Assembly: GCA_015296075.1 (NCBI GenBank)
Contig: DVDV01000293.1
Span: 1 to 55,961, forward strand
Length of the DNA: 55,961 nt
From: Leptolyngbyaceae cyanobacterium M33_DOE_097
GTDB taxonomy: Bacteria > Cyanobacteriota > Cyanobacteriia > Leptolyngbyales > Leptolyngbyaceae
Direction of reading: 5' to 3'
Each line of letters begins with the position of its first letter. Position 1 is the stretch's first letter. Positions 38,101 through 46,800 of this stretch are shown piece by piece. The notes beneath the pieces were generated by a model. That model was given only the letters and a program-made list of their open reading frames with translations. It was not told the origin of the DNA and did no database searches. A program made the translations under genes and the position numbers.

Positions 38101-38270
38101 TGTGGGCTGTACCAGATTCGCCAACTGCATTTTTGATGACTGAGTTTTACAACCAGTTAAAAGCAACCGGAGATAAAGCAATAGCCCTACGGCAGGCAAT
38201 GCTAAACACAATGCAACGGTATCCCAAACCACGCGACTGGGCAGCTTTTACCCTAATCGGCGAATCTTAA
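35142..38270 (+). CDS. Secreted TPR-CHAT protein
   Basis: A 1042-residue protein with an N-terminal signal-type segment (to about residue 36, ending in LPAIAQ), then about a dozen TPR units (residues about 45-620; for example GDYATAVTTHERSLALS, KDYNRAIEYHKQALSIF) and a C-terminal CHAT peptidase-fold domain with the caspase-like dyad His911 (HLATHG) and Cys956 (LSACDTG). CHAT proteins are caspase/separase-like; some are activated proteases in defence, and many cyanobacterial ones are unstudied. The signal peptide and the TPR sensor suggest a periplasmic or membrane-associated role. DUF928 is nearby. Confidence 0.92.
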   Translation: MKHFSLKLASLIFLSGLFLGSSIYSVPLFALPAIAQTLQTKELGDRLLQQANQQFRTRQYKDALQSSQQALQVYQAVKDQDGQAQSLASIGRAYRALKDYAKAIKYSEQSLAIARSVNNQKLEAIVLERIGLTYFTLKEFNKAVAAQEQALTVYQAIKDQNGERRVLGNLGTAYLMAGDYATAVTTHERSLALSLELKDQAAIIAAEVDLGGTYTFLNNKAREAAEQGEQQRQTGQYLSALQSKQEALQIYRAAKNPLSWEKDPYLEGETLAGMADIYDILGDFAKAEEYRQQVLIVAREVKNSLQREQLEARAKTGRAYNDVTLSKYAKAIKSWEERLAIARKRVDPTEESEVLIGLGNAYHSVGNYPKAIEYLEQGLAVAKEDDPRYAMNARSFLAGSYARLGNYSKAIAYGEQNLALIRRLREAPKTLEAHFLIELGGFYNAAGNSTKAIAYTQEGLKITQETKDRSTEGDALSALANIFESKGEYTKAINYQEQALANFREVKYPLAEGDALINLGNTYFAMKDYNRAIEYHKQALSIFQQIKHRRREGLALNNLGLALFAAGKPVAAEKVLFESIAIWETIRQEGVGNDDANKVSIFELQASTYRTLQQVLVAQSKFNAALEVAERGRARAFVELLAQRLETSSAVREQTAIEPPTIQQIQQIAKAQNATLVQYSVVHDDSQAQQRSQSSELYIWVISPTGKITFRKVDLKPKLSGVSLAEWVKTTRYEDLNVRGLGLVATSTASPNANLLDKANLKTLHQWLIQPIADLLPKQPDQRVIFIPHDALFLVPFAALQDATGRYLIEQHTIATAPSIQTLALTRQQRKIGSGRPEASSALIVGNPTMPQVTLVAGEAPMQLAALPGAETEALALATLFKTSALIGEDATEAKVKAQMPTASLIHLATHGLFDGDRGLESALVLTPTANEDGFLTASEIFDLSLQANLVVLSACDTGRGRITGDGVIGLSRSLISAGVPSVIVSLWAVPDSPTAFLMTEFYNQLKATGDKAIALRQAMLNTMQRYPKPRDWAAFTLIGES

Positions 38271-38420
38271 CAGTGCCCATCACCCACTCCAGATAATCTC
38301 GAACTCAAACGATCATCTCTCGCTCAGCAGCGTGTATCGGAGGATAGCCGTTTGCAATAGCTGCTAGGGATCATAGATTAAATAAGATCAGATATTTTTC
38401 TATCAAAGGGGCAGACCGTA

Positions 38421-38446
38421 TAGCCTTCGGCACGGCTACGCTAACA
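38421..38446. repeat. Small dispersed cyanobacterial repeat
   Basis: A segment containing CTTCGGCACGGCTACGC is a widely distributed short cyanobacterial repeat. It carries a TAGCC/GGCTA stem. Confidence 0.5.
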
Positions 38447-38496
38447 CCCATCACAAAAAGTATCAAAGTTATCTAATTTGCGTTCCTAAAGATTCC

Positions 38497-41226
38497 TTAT
38501 GAAATTCGCCTGGGTGAATCAATCCAATTGACCAGTAGTACCGTGGGAATCATCGGCAACATCGGCAGCAAGCAAATCAGCCCTTGGTTCCATGTCAGAG
38601 GGGCTGTGGCAAATAAGGCATTCATCACGCTCCACTGACTAAACAACACTTGCAGAACGATGGCGGTAGCAATTCCCAGAAGCAGAATTGGGGCATTAGA
38701 AATGACTCCTGTTCGACCGCGCAAATACTGTCCAATATTCACTCCTAGCTGGCTGATGCCGATCAGATAAACAATTCGGGCTGCAACCAGGGCTTGAATC
38801 GCCATTGTTCGTGCTACAGCAATATCTCCGTAAGTTAACCGTGCCCATTCAAACAATCCAAAAATCAAGATCCAATTGAATACAGACACTACCAGAATGC
38901 GACGAAACAGTTTTGGGGTAAGTAGAGGTTCATTAGGGTTACGAGGCAGTTGTTGCATCAACCCTTGAGATTTGGGTTCAAAAGCAAGCGGAACTGTCAT
39001 AGTGATGGAATTGATCATGTTCAACCAGAGAACTTGCAGCGATAAAATCGGCAACTCCCGCGCTAACAGAGTACTGATCAAAATCGTCATGGATTCCCCA
39101 CCATTCACGGGTAGAAGAAAGGCGATCGCCTTTCGTAAATTCTGGTAAACCGTGCGTCCTTCTTCCACAGCCGCTTCGATCGAGGCAAAATTATCATCTG
39201 TCAGCAGCATAGCAGCGGATTCACGAGCAACTTCCGTGCCACTTTTGCCCATTGCAATGCCAATATCCGCCTGTTTCAGGGCCGGGGCATCATTCACTCC
39301 ATCCCCTGTCATGGCAACGATATTACCTTTAGACTGGAGTGCTTCCACCAGTTGCAGCTTTTGCGTGGGGGCGACTCTGGCAAAGACAGACCCCTCAACG
39401 GCCGCATGATGAATTTCTGCCTCACTCATTTGGGCTAACTGTTGCCCAGCAAAGGCGACAACACCAGCACTGGTTTGAATCCCCATGCGTTGGGCGATCG
39501 CCCGCGCGGTGGCAATGTGATCACCAGTAATCATCTTGACTTGAATCCCGGCAGACTGACAGGCATGAACTGCTGCGATCGCCTCTGGGCGGGGTGGGTC
39601 AATCATGCACTGTAGTCCCAGAAACACCAGATCGGTAGCCACATCCTCATGGTCGATCGCATGTTGCTGTACCGCTACCATTTTTTGAGCAAATGCCAGC
39701 ACCCGCAGCCCCTGCCCTGCCATGTCATCGACTTCTTGTTTGATCTGGGGTGCATCAAGGGCGATCGACTGCCCCTGAGCATCGAGCATCTGGCTACACC
39801 GACACAGCAAAGCCTCGACCGAACCCTTCACATAAATCATTCGCGGCTGCGCCTCATGCAGGGTTGCCATGTACTGATACTCCGACTCAAAGGGAATCGC
39901 ATCCATGCGCGGGGTTGCCGTCCTGAGTCCAGCCTGACTTAGGCCCGCTTTTTCTGCCACAGCAATCAAGGCTCCCTCCGTTGGATCGCCCACCACGCCC
40001 CAATCTGTCCCCGTTTGTTTGAGTTGGGAGTCGTTACAGAGAATGCCTGCTGTCAAACACTGGGTTAAGGTAGGTGGCAATTCCGCCGCATCCAGCACCA
40101 TCTCCTTGCCGTTACTGAGGTGAGTAATTTCCCCCTTGGGACTGTAGCCCCCGCCACTGACGCGGTAGTGTTGACATCCCGCGTAAACCGCCTGAACCGT
40201 CATCTGGTTTTCCGTCAGCGTCCCGGTTTTGTCGGAACAAATCACTGTGGCACTGCCCAAAGCCTCCACCGCAGGCAGTTTACGAATGATGGCGTTGCGT
40301 TTCGCCATCCGGTTCACCCCGATCGCCAACGTGATAGTCACGACCGCAGGTAAGCCTTCGGGTATTGCACTAACGGCCAGGGCAACCGCTGCCTCAAACA
40401 TATCAATCCAAGCGCCTCCCTGCCCCAACCCCACCCCAAAGGTAAAGGTCGCCAGGGTTAAGATGACGTAAAGCAGAGTACGACTGAATTTTTCAAACTT
40501 CCGGGTCAGCGGGGTACTGAGGCTGACGCGATTTTCCATTGATCGCGATATCTGCCCCATCTCAGTCGCATTGGCGGTGGCGACGACAAAGCCCTGCCCC
40601 TGCCCAAAGGTGACAAAACTGCCTGCATAAGCCATGTTGCGCCGTTCAGCCAGGGGAGTATCTTCTGGTAGCACCTGGCTAGATTTTTCAACCGGAACGG
40701 ATTCCCCTGTTAGAGCAGATTCATCCACCTGCAAATTGCGTATCCGCAGCAACCGCAAATCTGCTGGGACTTTATCGCCCGATGTCAGCACGACTAAATC
40801 CCCCGGCACCAGATCCCGTGAGGGAATGCGCAGGGGTTGGCCTTCCCGCAGAACCGTTGTTTCGGTTGTGACCGCTTTTGCTAAAGAGGCGATCGCCCCT
40901 TCGGCCTTCGCTTCTTGCACATAGCCAATGATGGCGTTAATCAGCGTCACGCCCCAGATTACCCAAGCATTCGTCCAAGACCCTAGAAACGCCTTGACAA
41001 CTCCAGCCAGAAGCAAAATGTAGAGGAGGGGTTGATGAAATTGCAGCAAAAACCTCAGCCATGCAGGTTTTCCAGGCTTAAATTGCAATTCATTCCAGCC
41101 ATATTGTTCATAGCGTTGGGCAACTTCTTCAGGTGTTAAACCAATTTCTGCACGACTGCCCAGACTCTCCATAACCTCATGGCTAGTAAGTGCATGATAA
41201 GAACGCGAATGCGATTGAACAATCAT
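38497..41226 (-). CDS. P2-type cation-transporting ATPase
   Basis: A 909-residue P-type ATPase starting at ATG 41226 (MIVQSHS), with GGAG six bases upstream; the frame extends four codons to a TTG. Features: N-terminal cation ATPase domain (LTPEEVAQRYEQYGWNEL), actuator TGES (SALTGESVPV), phosphorylation site DKTGTLTENQ, hinge MTGDGVNDAPALKQAD and ten membrane helices. The fourth helix has PEGLPA as in Ca2+ and other P2 pumps. The sixth-helix region reads WLNMINSITMTVPLAFEP rather than the LVTDG found in SERCA, so Na+ or another ion is possible. Substrate not determined. Confidence 0.9.
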   Translation of the reverse strand: MIVQSHSRSYHALTSHEVMESLGSRAEIGLTPEEVAQRYEQYGWNELQFKPGKPAWLRFLLQFHQPLLYILLLAGVVKAFLGSWTNAWVIWGVTLINAIIGYVQEAKAEGAIASLAKAVTTETTVLREGQPLRIPSRDLVPGDLVVLTSGDKVPADLRLLRIRNLQVDESALTGESVPVEKSSQVLPEDTPLAERRNMAYAGSFVTFGQGQGFVVATANATEMGQISRSMENRVSLSTPLTRKFEKFSRTLLYVILTLATFTFGVGLGQGGAWIDMFEAAVALAVSAIPEGLPAVVTITLAIGVNRMAKRNAIIRKLPAVEALGSATVICSDKTGTLTENQMTVQAVYAGCQHYRVSGGGYSPKGEITHLSNGKEMVLDAAELPPTLTQCLTAGILCNDSQLKQTGTDWGVVGDPTEGALIAVAEKAGLSQAGLRTATPRMDAIPFESEYQYMATLHEAQPRMIYVKGSVEALLCRCSQMLDAQGQSIALDAPQIKQEVDDMAGQGLRVLAFAQKMVAVQQHAIDHEDVATDLVFLGLQCMIDPPRPEAIAAVHACQSAGIQVKMITGDHIATARAIAQRMGIQTSAGVVAFAGQQLAQMSEAEIHHAAVEGSVFARVAPTQKLQLVEALQSKGNIVAMTGDGVNDAPALKQADIGIAMGKSGTEVARESAAMLLTDDNFASIEAAVEEGRTVYQNLRKAIAFLLPVNGGESMTILISTLLARELPILSLQVLWLNMINSITMTVPLAFEPKSQGLMQQLPRNPNEPLLTPKLFRRILVVSVFNWILIFGLFEWARLTYGDIAVARTMAIQALVAARIVYLIGISQLGVNIGQYLRGRTGVISNAPILLLGIATAIVLQVLFSQWSVMNALFATAPLTWNQGLICLLPMLPMIPTVLLVNWIDSPRRIS

Positions 41227-41453
41227 CACATACTCCAACTTCTAGACTGACCTTCCCAGATGTCTCACTGCTCAGGTAACAGACAACCACTGTTTTGAAT
41301 CGTTGTGATTTACATTAACCACCCAAACTGTTGGTTTAAATCCTGACACAGTTCCTTAGCCGTCTGCTCTGCTGCATCAACAAAGATCGCCGTGGAAAAT
41401 CAGATAATGATCGGCTAATTCCTCCCCTAGAGTCGCTTCACAGTGCCTCTTAG

Positions 41454-42122
41454 TTAAGAGGCAGTACTAGAATACAAATGCTCCGAGTAACTTCCTACTC
41501 TCTCAACGAGATTTAATGCGAGTTCCACTGTTGCTGAGTAGTAGAAAGTAGAGTTAAAAACTTGTTGCAAATCACGCTTTTCCCAGGTACACTTCCATGT
41601 ACCTTCATCCTCATCAAATTTAAACCCAGAAAAGTATTTATCTTCTCTTTCTGTATCAGTTTCATAGTCTCTAATAGACAGACCGGAATATAAATTTTCC
41701 TCTTCAATAGACCACAGACTAAAATGTCGCACCCATAATGAACAGCTAAGCCGAGAAGATAAGGGGCGCATCTTCGTCTTAGTTATACCTTCAGGTTGAG
41801 TATTGTTGACTATCGTTTCTTGATGCATGTAAGTCAGATAAAGTTGCTGATTATCATAAGAAAAAACACCTTCTCCATCTGGTTCATAAGTTAGAAGCAA
41901 CAACTTGTTTTCCGTGCTTTGAAGAGTTGGAGGAAGCTTGCCAATCAAATAAGCTTGGTGGCACATGGTAGTTAGAAAGAATAAATAGATTTGAATTGGC
42001 GAATTAATTTCCTTTGCTGATCGGTCTAACATTCCGGTTGCGCGGCGGCAAACAACCTTTTCATCATCACTCAAATGTCCCTTCAGTTCGCTCCAATAGG
42101 TTGTTAGGCTATGCCATGACAA
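41454..42122 (-). CDS. Unknown protein (TTG start)
   Basis: A 222-residue protein, Asp/Glu- and Tyr-rich, no signal peptide or membrane segment and no family recognised. The frame begins at TTG 42122; a stop codon lies immediately before it, and the next ATG is at residue 31. Base composition is more AT-rich than in most neighbours. It follows the next unknown gene by 19 bases on the same strand, so both are probably cotranscribed. Function unknown. Confidence 0.6.
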   Translation of the reverse strand: MSWHSLTTYWSELKGHLSDDEKVVCRRATGMLDRSAKEINSPIQIYLFFLTTMCHQAYLIGKLPPTLQSTENKLLLLTYEPDGEGVFSYDNQQLYLTYMHQETIVNNTQPEGITKTKMRPLSSRLSCSLWVRHFSLWSIEEENLYSGLSIRDYETDTEREDKYFSGFKFDEDEGTWKCTWEKRDLQQVFNSTFYYSATVELALNLVERVGSYSEHLYSSTAS

Positions 42123-42141
42123 CTAAAAGTGCCAGACAGTA

Positions 42142-42747
42142 TTAAGGTAGAGTTACAGGGAAGGCATAGTATTTGTGCGCTTCAATTCCACGATTTGCAA
42201 AATCTAGCAACCCGTCAATGGCCATACCTCGCCATCGTCGTCTCTGATCCGAATGAGCTTGTGTTGGGTTTTCTTTTTCCCTCCATTCCAAATAAGTTGA
42301 CTCATACACTTTGGGTTCTGTAAATGCGACGTAAGCCATGAGTGAATAACCCAAAGTTGACAATCCAACAGGGAATAAAGAAATTGAGTAACCAAGCTGA
42401 TAGCGAGAAGGTGAATGAGCCAATATATCTTGCCACTCGTTCTGCCACTTCCTATAAGATGCTTGATTCAGCTCTTGATAATTAAAGCCTTGATCAATAG
42501 TGATCAGGAATTTTGCGACTGAATCGTTAGGCAGGAAAAACTCCAGCCAGGACTCAGGTGAATAGTCTACGTCAGAAAATCCATAAAGTGTATAACCGAT
42601 CTGCTGATTCCAAATATCTCTTGCTTTTGACTTACGATCATAAACTGCTTTGGAATCACGTGTAAACTGTGCTCCATAAAGCTGGGCATAGATAGCCATA
42701 TCTGGATCGCTACTGACATGAGATTGAAGTAATTCGTAAAGTCTCAT
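42142..42747 (-). CDS. Unknown protein
   Basis: A 201-residue protein, rich in aromatic residues (Tyr, Phe and Trp), no signal peptide, no motif recognised. ATG 42747 has AAGGA eight bases upstream. Paired with the downstream unknown gene (19-base spacing). AT-rich relative to nearby genes; possibly acquired horizontally. A pair of unknown genes flanked by an inverted-repeat region is the sort of layout seen for accessory cassettes, but nothing proves that here. Confidence 0.6.
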   Translation of the reverse strand: MRLYELLQSHVSSDPDMAIYAQLYGAQFTRDSKAVYDRKSKARDIWNQQIGYTLYGFSDVDYSPESWLEFFLPNDSVAKFLITIDQGFNYQELNQASYRKWQNEWQDILAHSPSRYQLGYSISLFPVGLSTLGYSLMAYVAFTEPKVYESTYLEWREKENPTQAHSDQRRRWRGMAIDGLLDFANRGIEAHKYYAFPVTLP

Positions 42748-43076
42748 GAATAATATCCTTTTGAAAAAGAGATAACAAAGCTACAAACATTTAAACTTTA
42801 CCTGCAATTAACTTTTAATTAAAGATTTATCATCTCACAAGTAACTTTCAAGAACTGCCTTTAACCACGAACTAAAGCAGGCTAACGTCAAAGTCGAGCG
42901 GCGACCAAGCAAGTCGAACGATAGACAAAGAGCCTGTACATCCGCTCCAACCAGGTTGTTCTGCCGCGTCAATAACTCAGCTTCTGTAGTTTACTCGACC
43001 CGTTGCTTTGACGCACCGGATCGATATGAAAGCTTAAGCGTTAAAATCGGGCGTTGAGTAACTCAATGCACTCACT
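42748..43076. other. Intergenic region with nested inverted repeats
   Basis: 329 bases between divergent genes. CGTCAAAG (42886-42893) pairs with CTTTGACG (43006-43013), and GAGCGG (42896-42901) with CCGCTC (42942-42947). The nested layout recalls an integron attC site or a small mobile element. The core sites do not fit the attC consensus well, so identity is open. Upstream promoter signals of the phosphatase gene must also lie here. Confidence 0.4.
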
Positions 43077-43628
43077 ATGTATAAATTTGCTGCCGCTTCG
43101 GAGAATGAACCTATCGTGTTTGGCTCTGCACGCCCTGGGTATAGTAACGAGCAAGTAGATCAGTGGATCGAATTTATGCAGAATCAGGACATCGCGCGTA
43201 TTTGCTGTTTGCTTCCTGAAGCTCAACTGGCTCGCTATGCCAATCTACTAGATATTTATCGACAGACCTTTGGACTCGACCAAGTATGTTGGGCACCAAT
43301 CGAGGATTTCTGCTTTGCCACCCCCGAAATTCTCGCCCACCAAATTTTACCGTTCTTAGCGATCGCTAATCAGAATGATGAAAAGGTCGTTATTCATTGC
43401 TCTGGTGGAGTTGGGCGCACGGGACATGTTTTAGCAGCTTGGCTTGTGGCTGGACGAGGATTCTCTAACAAAGCCGCGATCGATGCTGTTAAACAAACTG
43501 GGAAAAATCCTTACGAAGCAGTTATCGCTGCCCCCTTTAAAGGGCGCAATCCGTGGAAAGTTGCTGCAGAACTCAACCTGCTACTAGATGAATGCAATCG
43601 ATTGAAAGGTGAGCTATATCAATCCTGA
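43077..43628 (+). CDS. Dual-specificity protein phosphatase-like protein
   Basis: A 183-residue protein with the protein tyrosine phosphatase loop HCSGGVGRTG (nucleophile Cys108, Arg114). The acid loop is probably in the WAPIEDF region. It should dephosphorylate Tyr (perhaps Ser/Thr) residues. Monodomain, no targeting sequence. It precedes the membrane-protein operon by 226 bases and may or may not be part of it. Confidence 0.88.
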   Translation: MYKFAAASENEPIVFGSARPGYSNEQVDQWIEFMQNQDIARICCLLPEAQLARYANLLDIYRQTFGLDQVCWAPIEDFCFATPEILAHQILPFLAIANQNDEKVVIHCSGGVGRTGHVLAAWLVAGRGFSNKAAIDAVKQTGKNPYEAVIAAPFKGRNPWKVAAELNLLLDECNRLKGELYQS

Positions 43629-43854
43629 CGACTCACAGCAGCTTTATCGATTTTTGATGCATCAAGCGATCGCAACTCCCCTTGAGCAGCACTACGAAAT
43701 CAAACTTTCTTCACTCTTCAAATCAAACCCAGGTGCAACACTTTTTAAGAGTGTCAGAGTTTGTGTCAGATACCCGGTGAATCTCTAGCCGGGACTTATA
43801 ATTCTCTTACATTTATCCGCTATATAGCTTTCCTATCAACAAGCCCCTTGATTT

Positions 43855-46800
43855 ATGCCCTCTTCAGCGATTGATCAATTTTGGTACGCGATCGGGTGGG
43901 TTCTCGCCCTCAACCGAGAAGCTTTTCGACAGATTGCGAATTTTCCCAGCGCCTCCTGGATTGCACTCGCCCTTGTTTTATTAGCAGGGTTGTCTCTCGC
44001 AATTGGCCAAAGCGTCATCCTATTTATTAATCGGGTCAAGCCCTGGCGATTCTTTTTTAGTCTCTTACTGAATGCCTTTTTATTTCTGTTTGGCTTTCTC
44101 TTTTTGGCTCTCAGCACCTGGCTAATTTGCTTATTGCCCTGGTCAGTGTATGTGCCGTTTCCCAAGCTGATTACTGTCCTGGGCTTGGGCTATGCCCCCT
44201 TGCTGTTTAGCTTTTTAGGTGCGCTTCCCTACTTTGGTGTGCCGATTTTATCGCTACTATCTGTGTGGAACTTGCTGGCAATTATTGTGGGGTTTGCCGC
44301 GATCGCCAATATCGGTGCAGGGTTTGCTTTTGGCTACATTGCCTTTGGGTGGTTTGTTAAATATTTCCTAGAAAATACGATTGGGCAACCGATCGCCCGC
44401 TTCAGCAAAACCCTATCCGAACGCATTGCAGGCGTTGACCTGGCTGATAGTCGGGCCGAACTGCGAGAGCGATTGCAGGCCGGAGTTCAACCCGCTCAAC
44501 CCATTGGTGTTGCTTATCAAGGGGGGCTACCAGAAGTTCGCCAACTCATGCAAGCATCTGGACGTTCTGCCCCAGAAGCCGCTCATGCGGTTGCCCAAAA
44601 CCTACAAAGCACCCTCTCTAGTAGAGAAACCATTCAATCAGAGGGGTCATTGGCTTTAGCACCGACTCAAAGTGATGACCTGTTAGCGTGGTTTAACGAA
44701 CAGACAAACCGGATTCCCCAGCTCTTAAAACTGGTGGCCAGTCTGCTGATTATGGCAGTAGTGTTTGTCATGATCCTGGCGCTAATGCATCCAATTCGAA
44801 CCTGGATTTTTGGTTGGTACACGACCCTACCGAACTTGCTTCAGCTTGTTTTTGATCTCGTCTGGATCGGTGTTGTGGCGATTGTCTTCGCTGGAGTTTT
44901 AGCCCCCCTGGAGAGTTTAGGCTGGTGGGCGGGTTGGTATGGCGAAGATATCGATACATCCGCCGCGATCGCGCCTCCGCCAGAAGAGCAAATAATAGCC
45001 GCAGATGATGAGACAGAGCGTTATATCGTCTATCTGGATGGCATCGGTCAATCTGGTAGTGAATACACCCCCGATGTCGAAGACTTTTTAACCGCTTTAG
45101 AACCTGCTTTACCAAAGGGTACGAAGCTGATCAGAGGCTTGATGATGTACTCTGTGCTAAACAAGCCGCTCAATCAAGATCGGCCACTGGCGTGGCTCTG
45201 GAAAACTGCCGACAAGATGCGCTGGAGCAACCCTGCAGCTCTTTTAGGCATCATGGTCAACCTGCGAAACGTCATTATTGTGGCAGTTTCATCAGACAAA
45301 CGATACGGGCCGATTTATAACCAGGGCATTGCTCAAGTTATCTTTGACGGCTTAATCCAACATGGTTATCAGCCTGGAAGCGGTGTTCCCATCACGTTAA
45401 TTGGTTATAGCGGTGGCGGCGAAATGTCAGTTGCAGCAGGGCCTTACCTGCGGCGATCGACGGGCGCACCGATTGAGGTGATCTCGCTCGGTGGCGTGAT
45501 GAGCGCTAACAATAACTTGCTGAAGTTAGAACATCTCTATCACATCATTGGGGAGAAAGACTCGGTCGAAAAGCTGGGGCCGATTATGTTCATTAGACGC
45601 TGGAAGCTATTTCTTCTCTCTTATTGGAACCGAGCCAAACGCAAAGGTAAGATTACCATCATGTCAGCTGGCCCGGTCGGGCATCAGGTTCCAGGTGGCT
45701 ACATGGATCCAAAAGCGGTCTTACCGAATGGCAAAACGAATCTGCAACACACCATCGAAATCATTCTGTCGATTTTGAGTGGAGCAGCCCTGCGAGCCGA
45801 TCACTCAATTCCCCGTAAAAAGAGTAACTACGCACTTTATCAAGCCGCCGCCTTTAACCAACCTGGCTACTACCCGATCGCCCAATCCGTCGATCCTGCT
45901 AACTATCGCGCGATCGCACCCTGGATGGGACGCCTGATTTTGCCTAAACCAGAAGAACGGCTCCAGGTCAAAGGAGTTTGGTTTGAGGTGTATCACGCCC
46001 CCGAACCCTATCAACACCTGGTTGGTCAAGTCGTGCGGTTACGCTGGAGTACGCATCCGTTAGTACAGAAATTGGTCAAAGCTGTTACTAAAGATGTTCA
46101 CTTTAGTGTTGATGCAGAATATAGTAGCCAGTTTGGTGGATCAGTTCATCCCGATCGCATCAACCACTGGCGACAGGTAGGCCCACTCGAATCATTGGCA
46201 GGTTCTCGCCCAGTCGATGATATGGTCGTCATGCTGGATGGTCAGGTAGACATTCAAGAGATGACAGATGAGCGATCTCAGAATACGGCTCAAAGATCAT
46301 CAACAACAATCTATATTGCCATTACCCCCATCCAAATTACAGGACGCTTTTGTGCGCTGGTCAAGTTTCTGCAACCAATTGCCGGGTCAGACCAGTTTCG
46401 TGTAGTGCATTACAACCGAGCCTCGCGCCAGTTTGACGGCCCTGAAGAAACCGTTCGCTTGCCCGCCGTGATCTTAGCGGAAGCCTACGGTAGCTACCCC
46501 TCTACCACCCGCGATTTAGAAAAATCTCCCTTTAACGAAACAGGCTGGTACATCTATGGCGCGCAAGATGCCCAAGGGACTTTTGTTGTTCAAGCTTTAG
46601 GGCCGCGTGCCCTCTTTCGCCTCCAACCACAAACGGTCATTTTTGGCAAAAAAGCCGCCTACACTTACATTCGTAAACAGGCCTGGGCAGATGCAGCCGC
46701 TCATAAAGGGGAAATTGCTTCAGTCCTCTGTATCCCCGCCTCAGAAGACTCGACCGATGCCATTCAAAGCGCCATTCAAAGTTGGAAAGAGGGCGATCGC

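Noticed and set aside
41513-41707. Short frame inside the unknown gene at 41454
   Set aside because: Overlaps a longer, better frame on the same strand and has no start signal.
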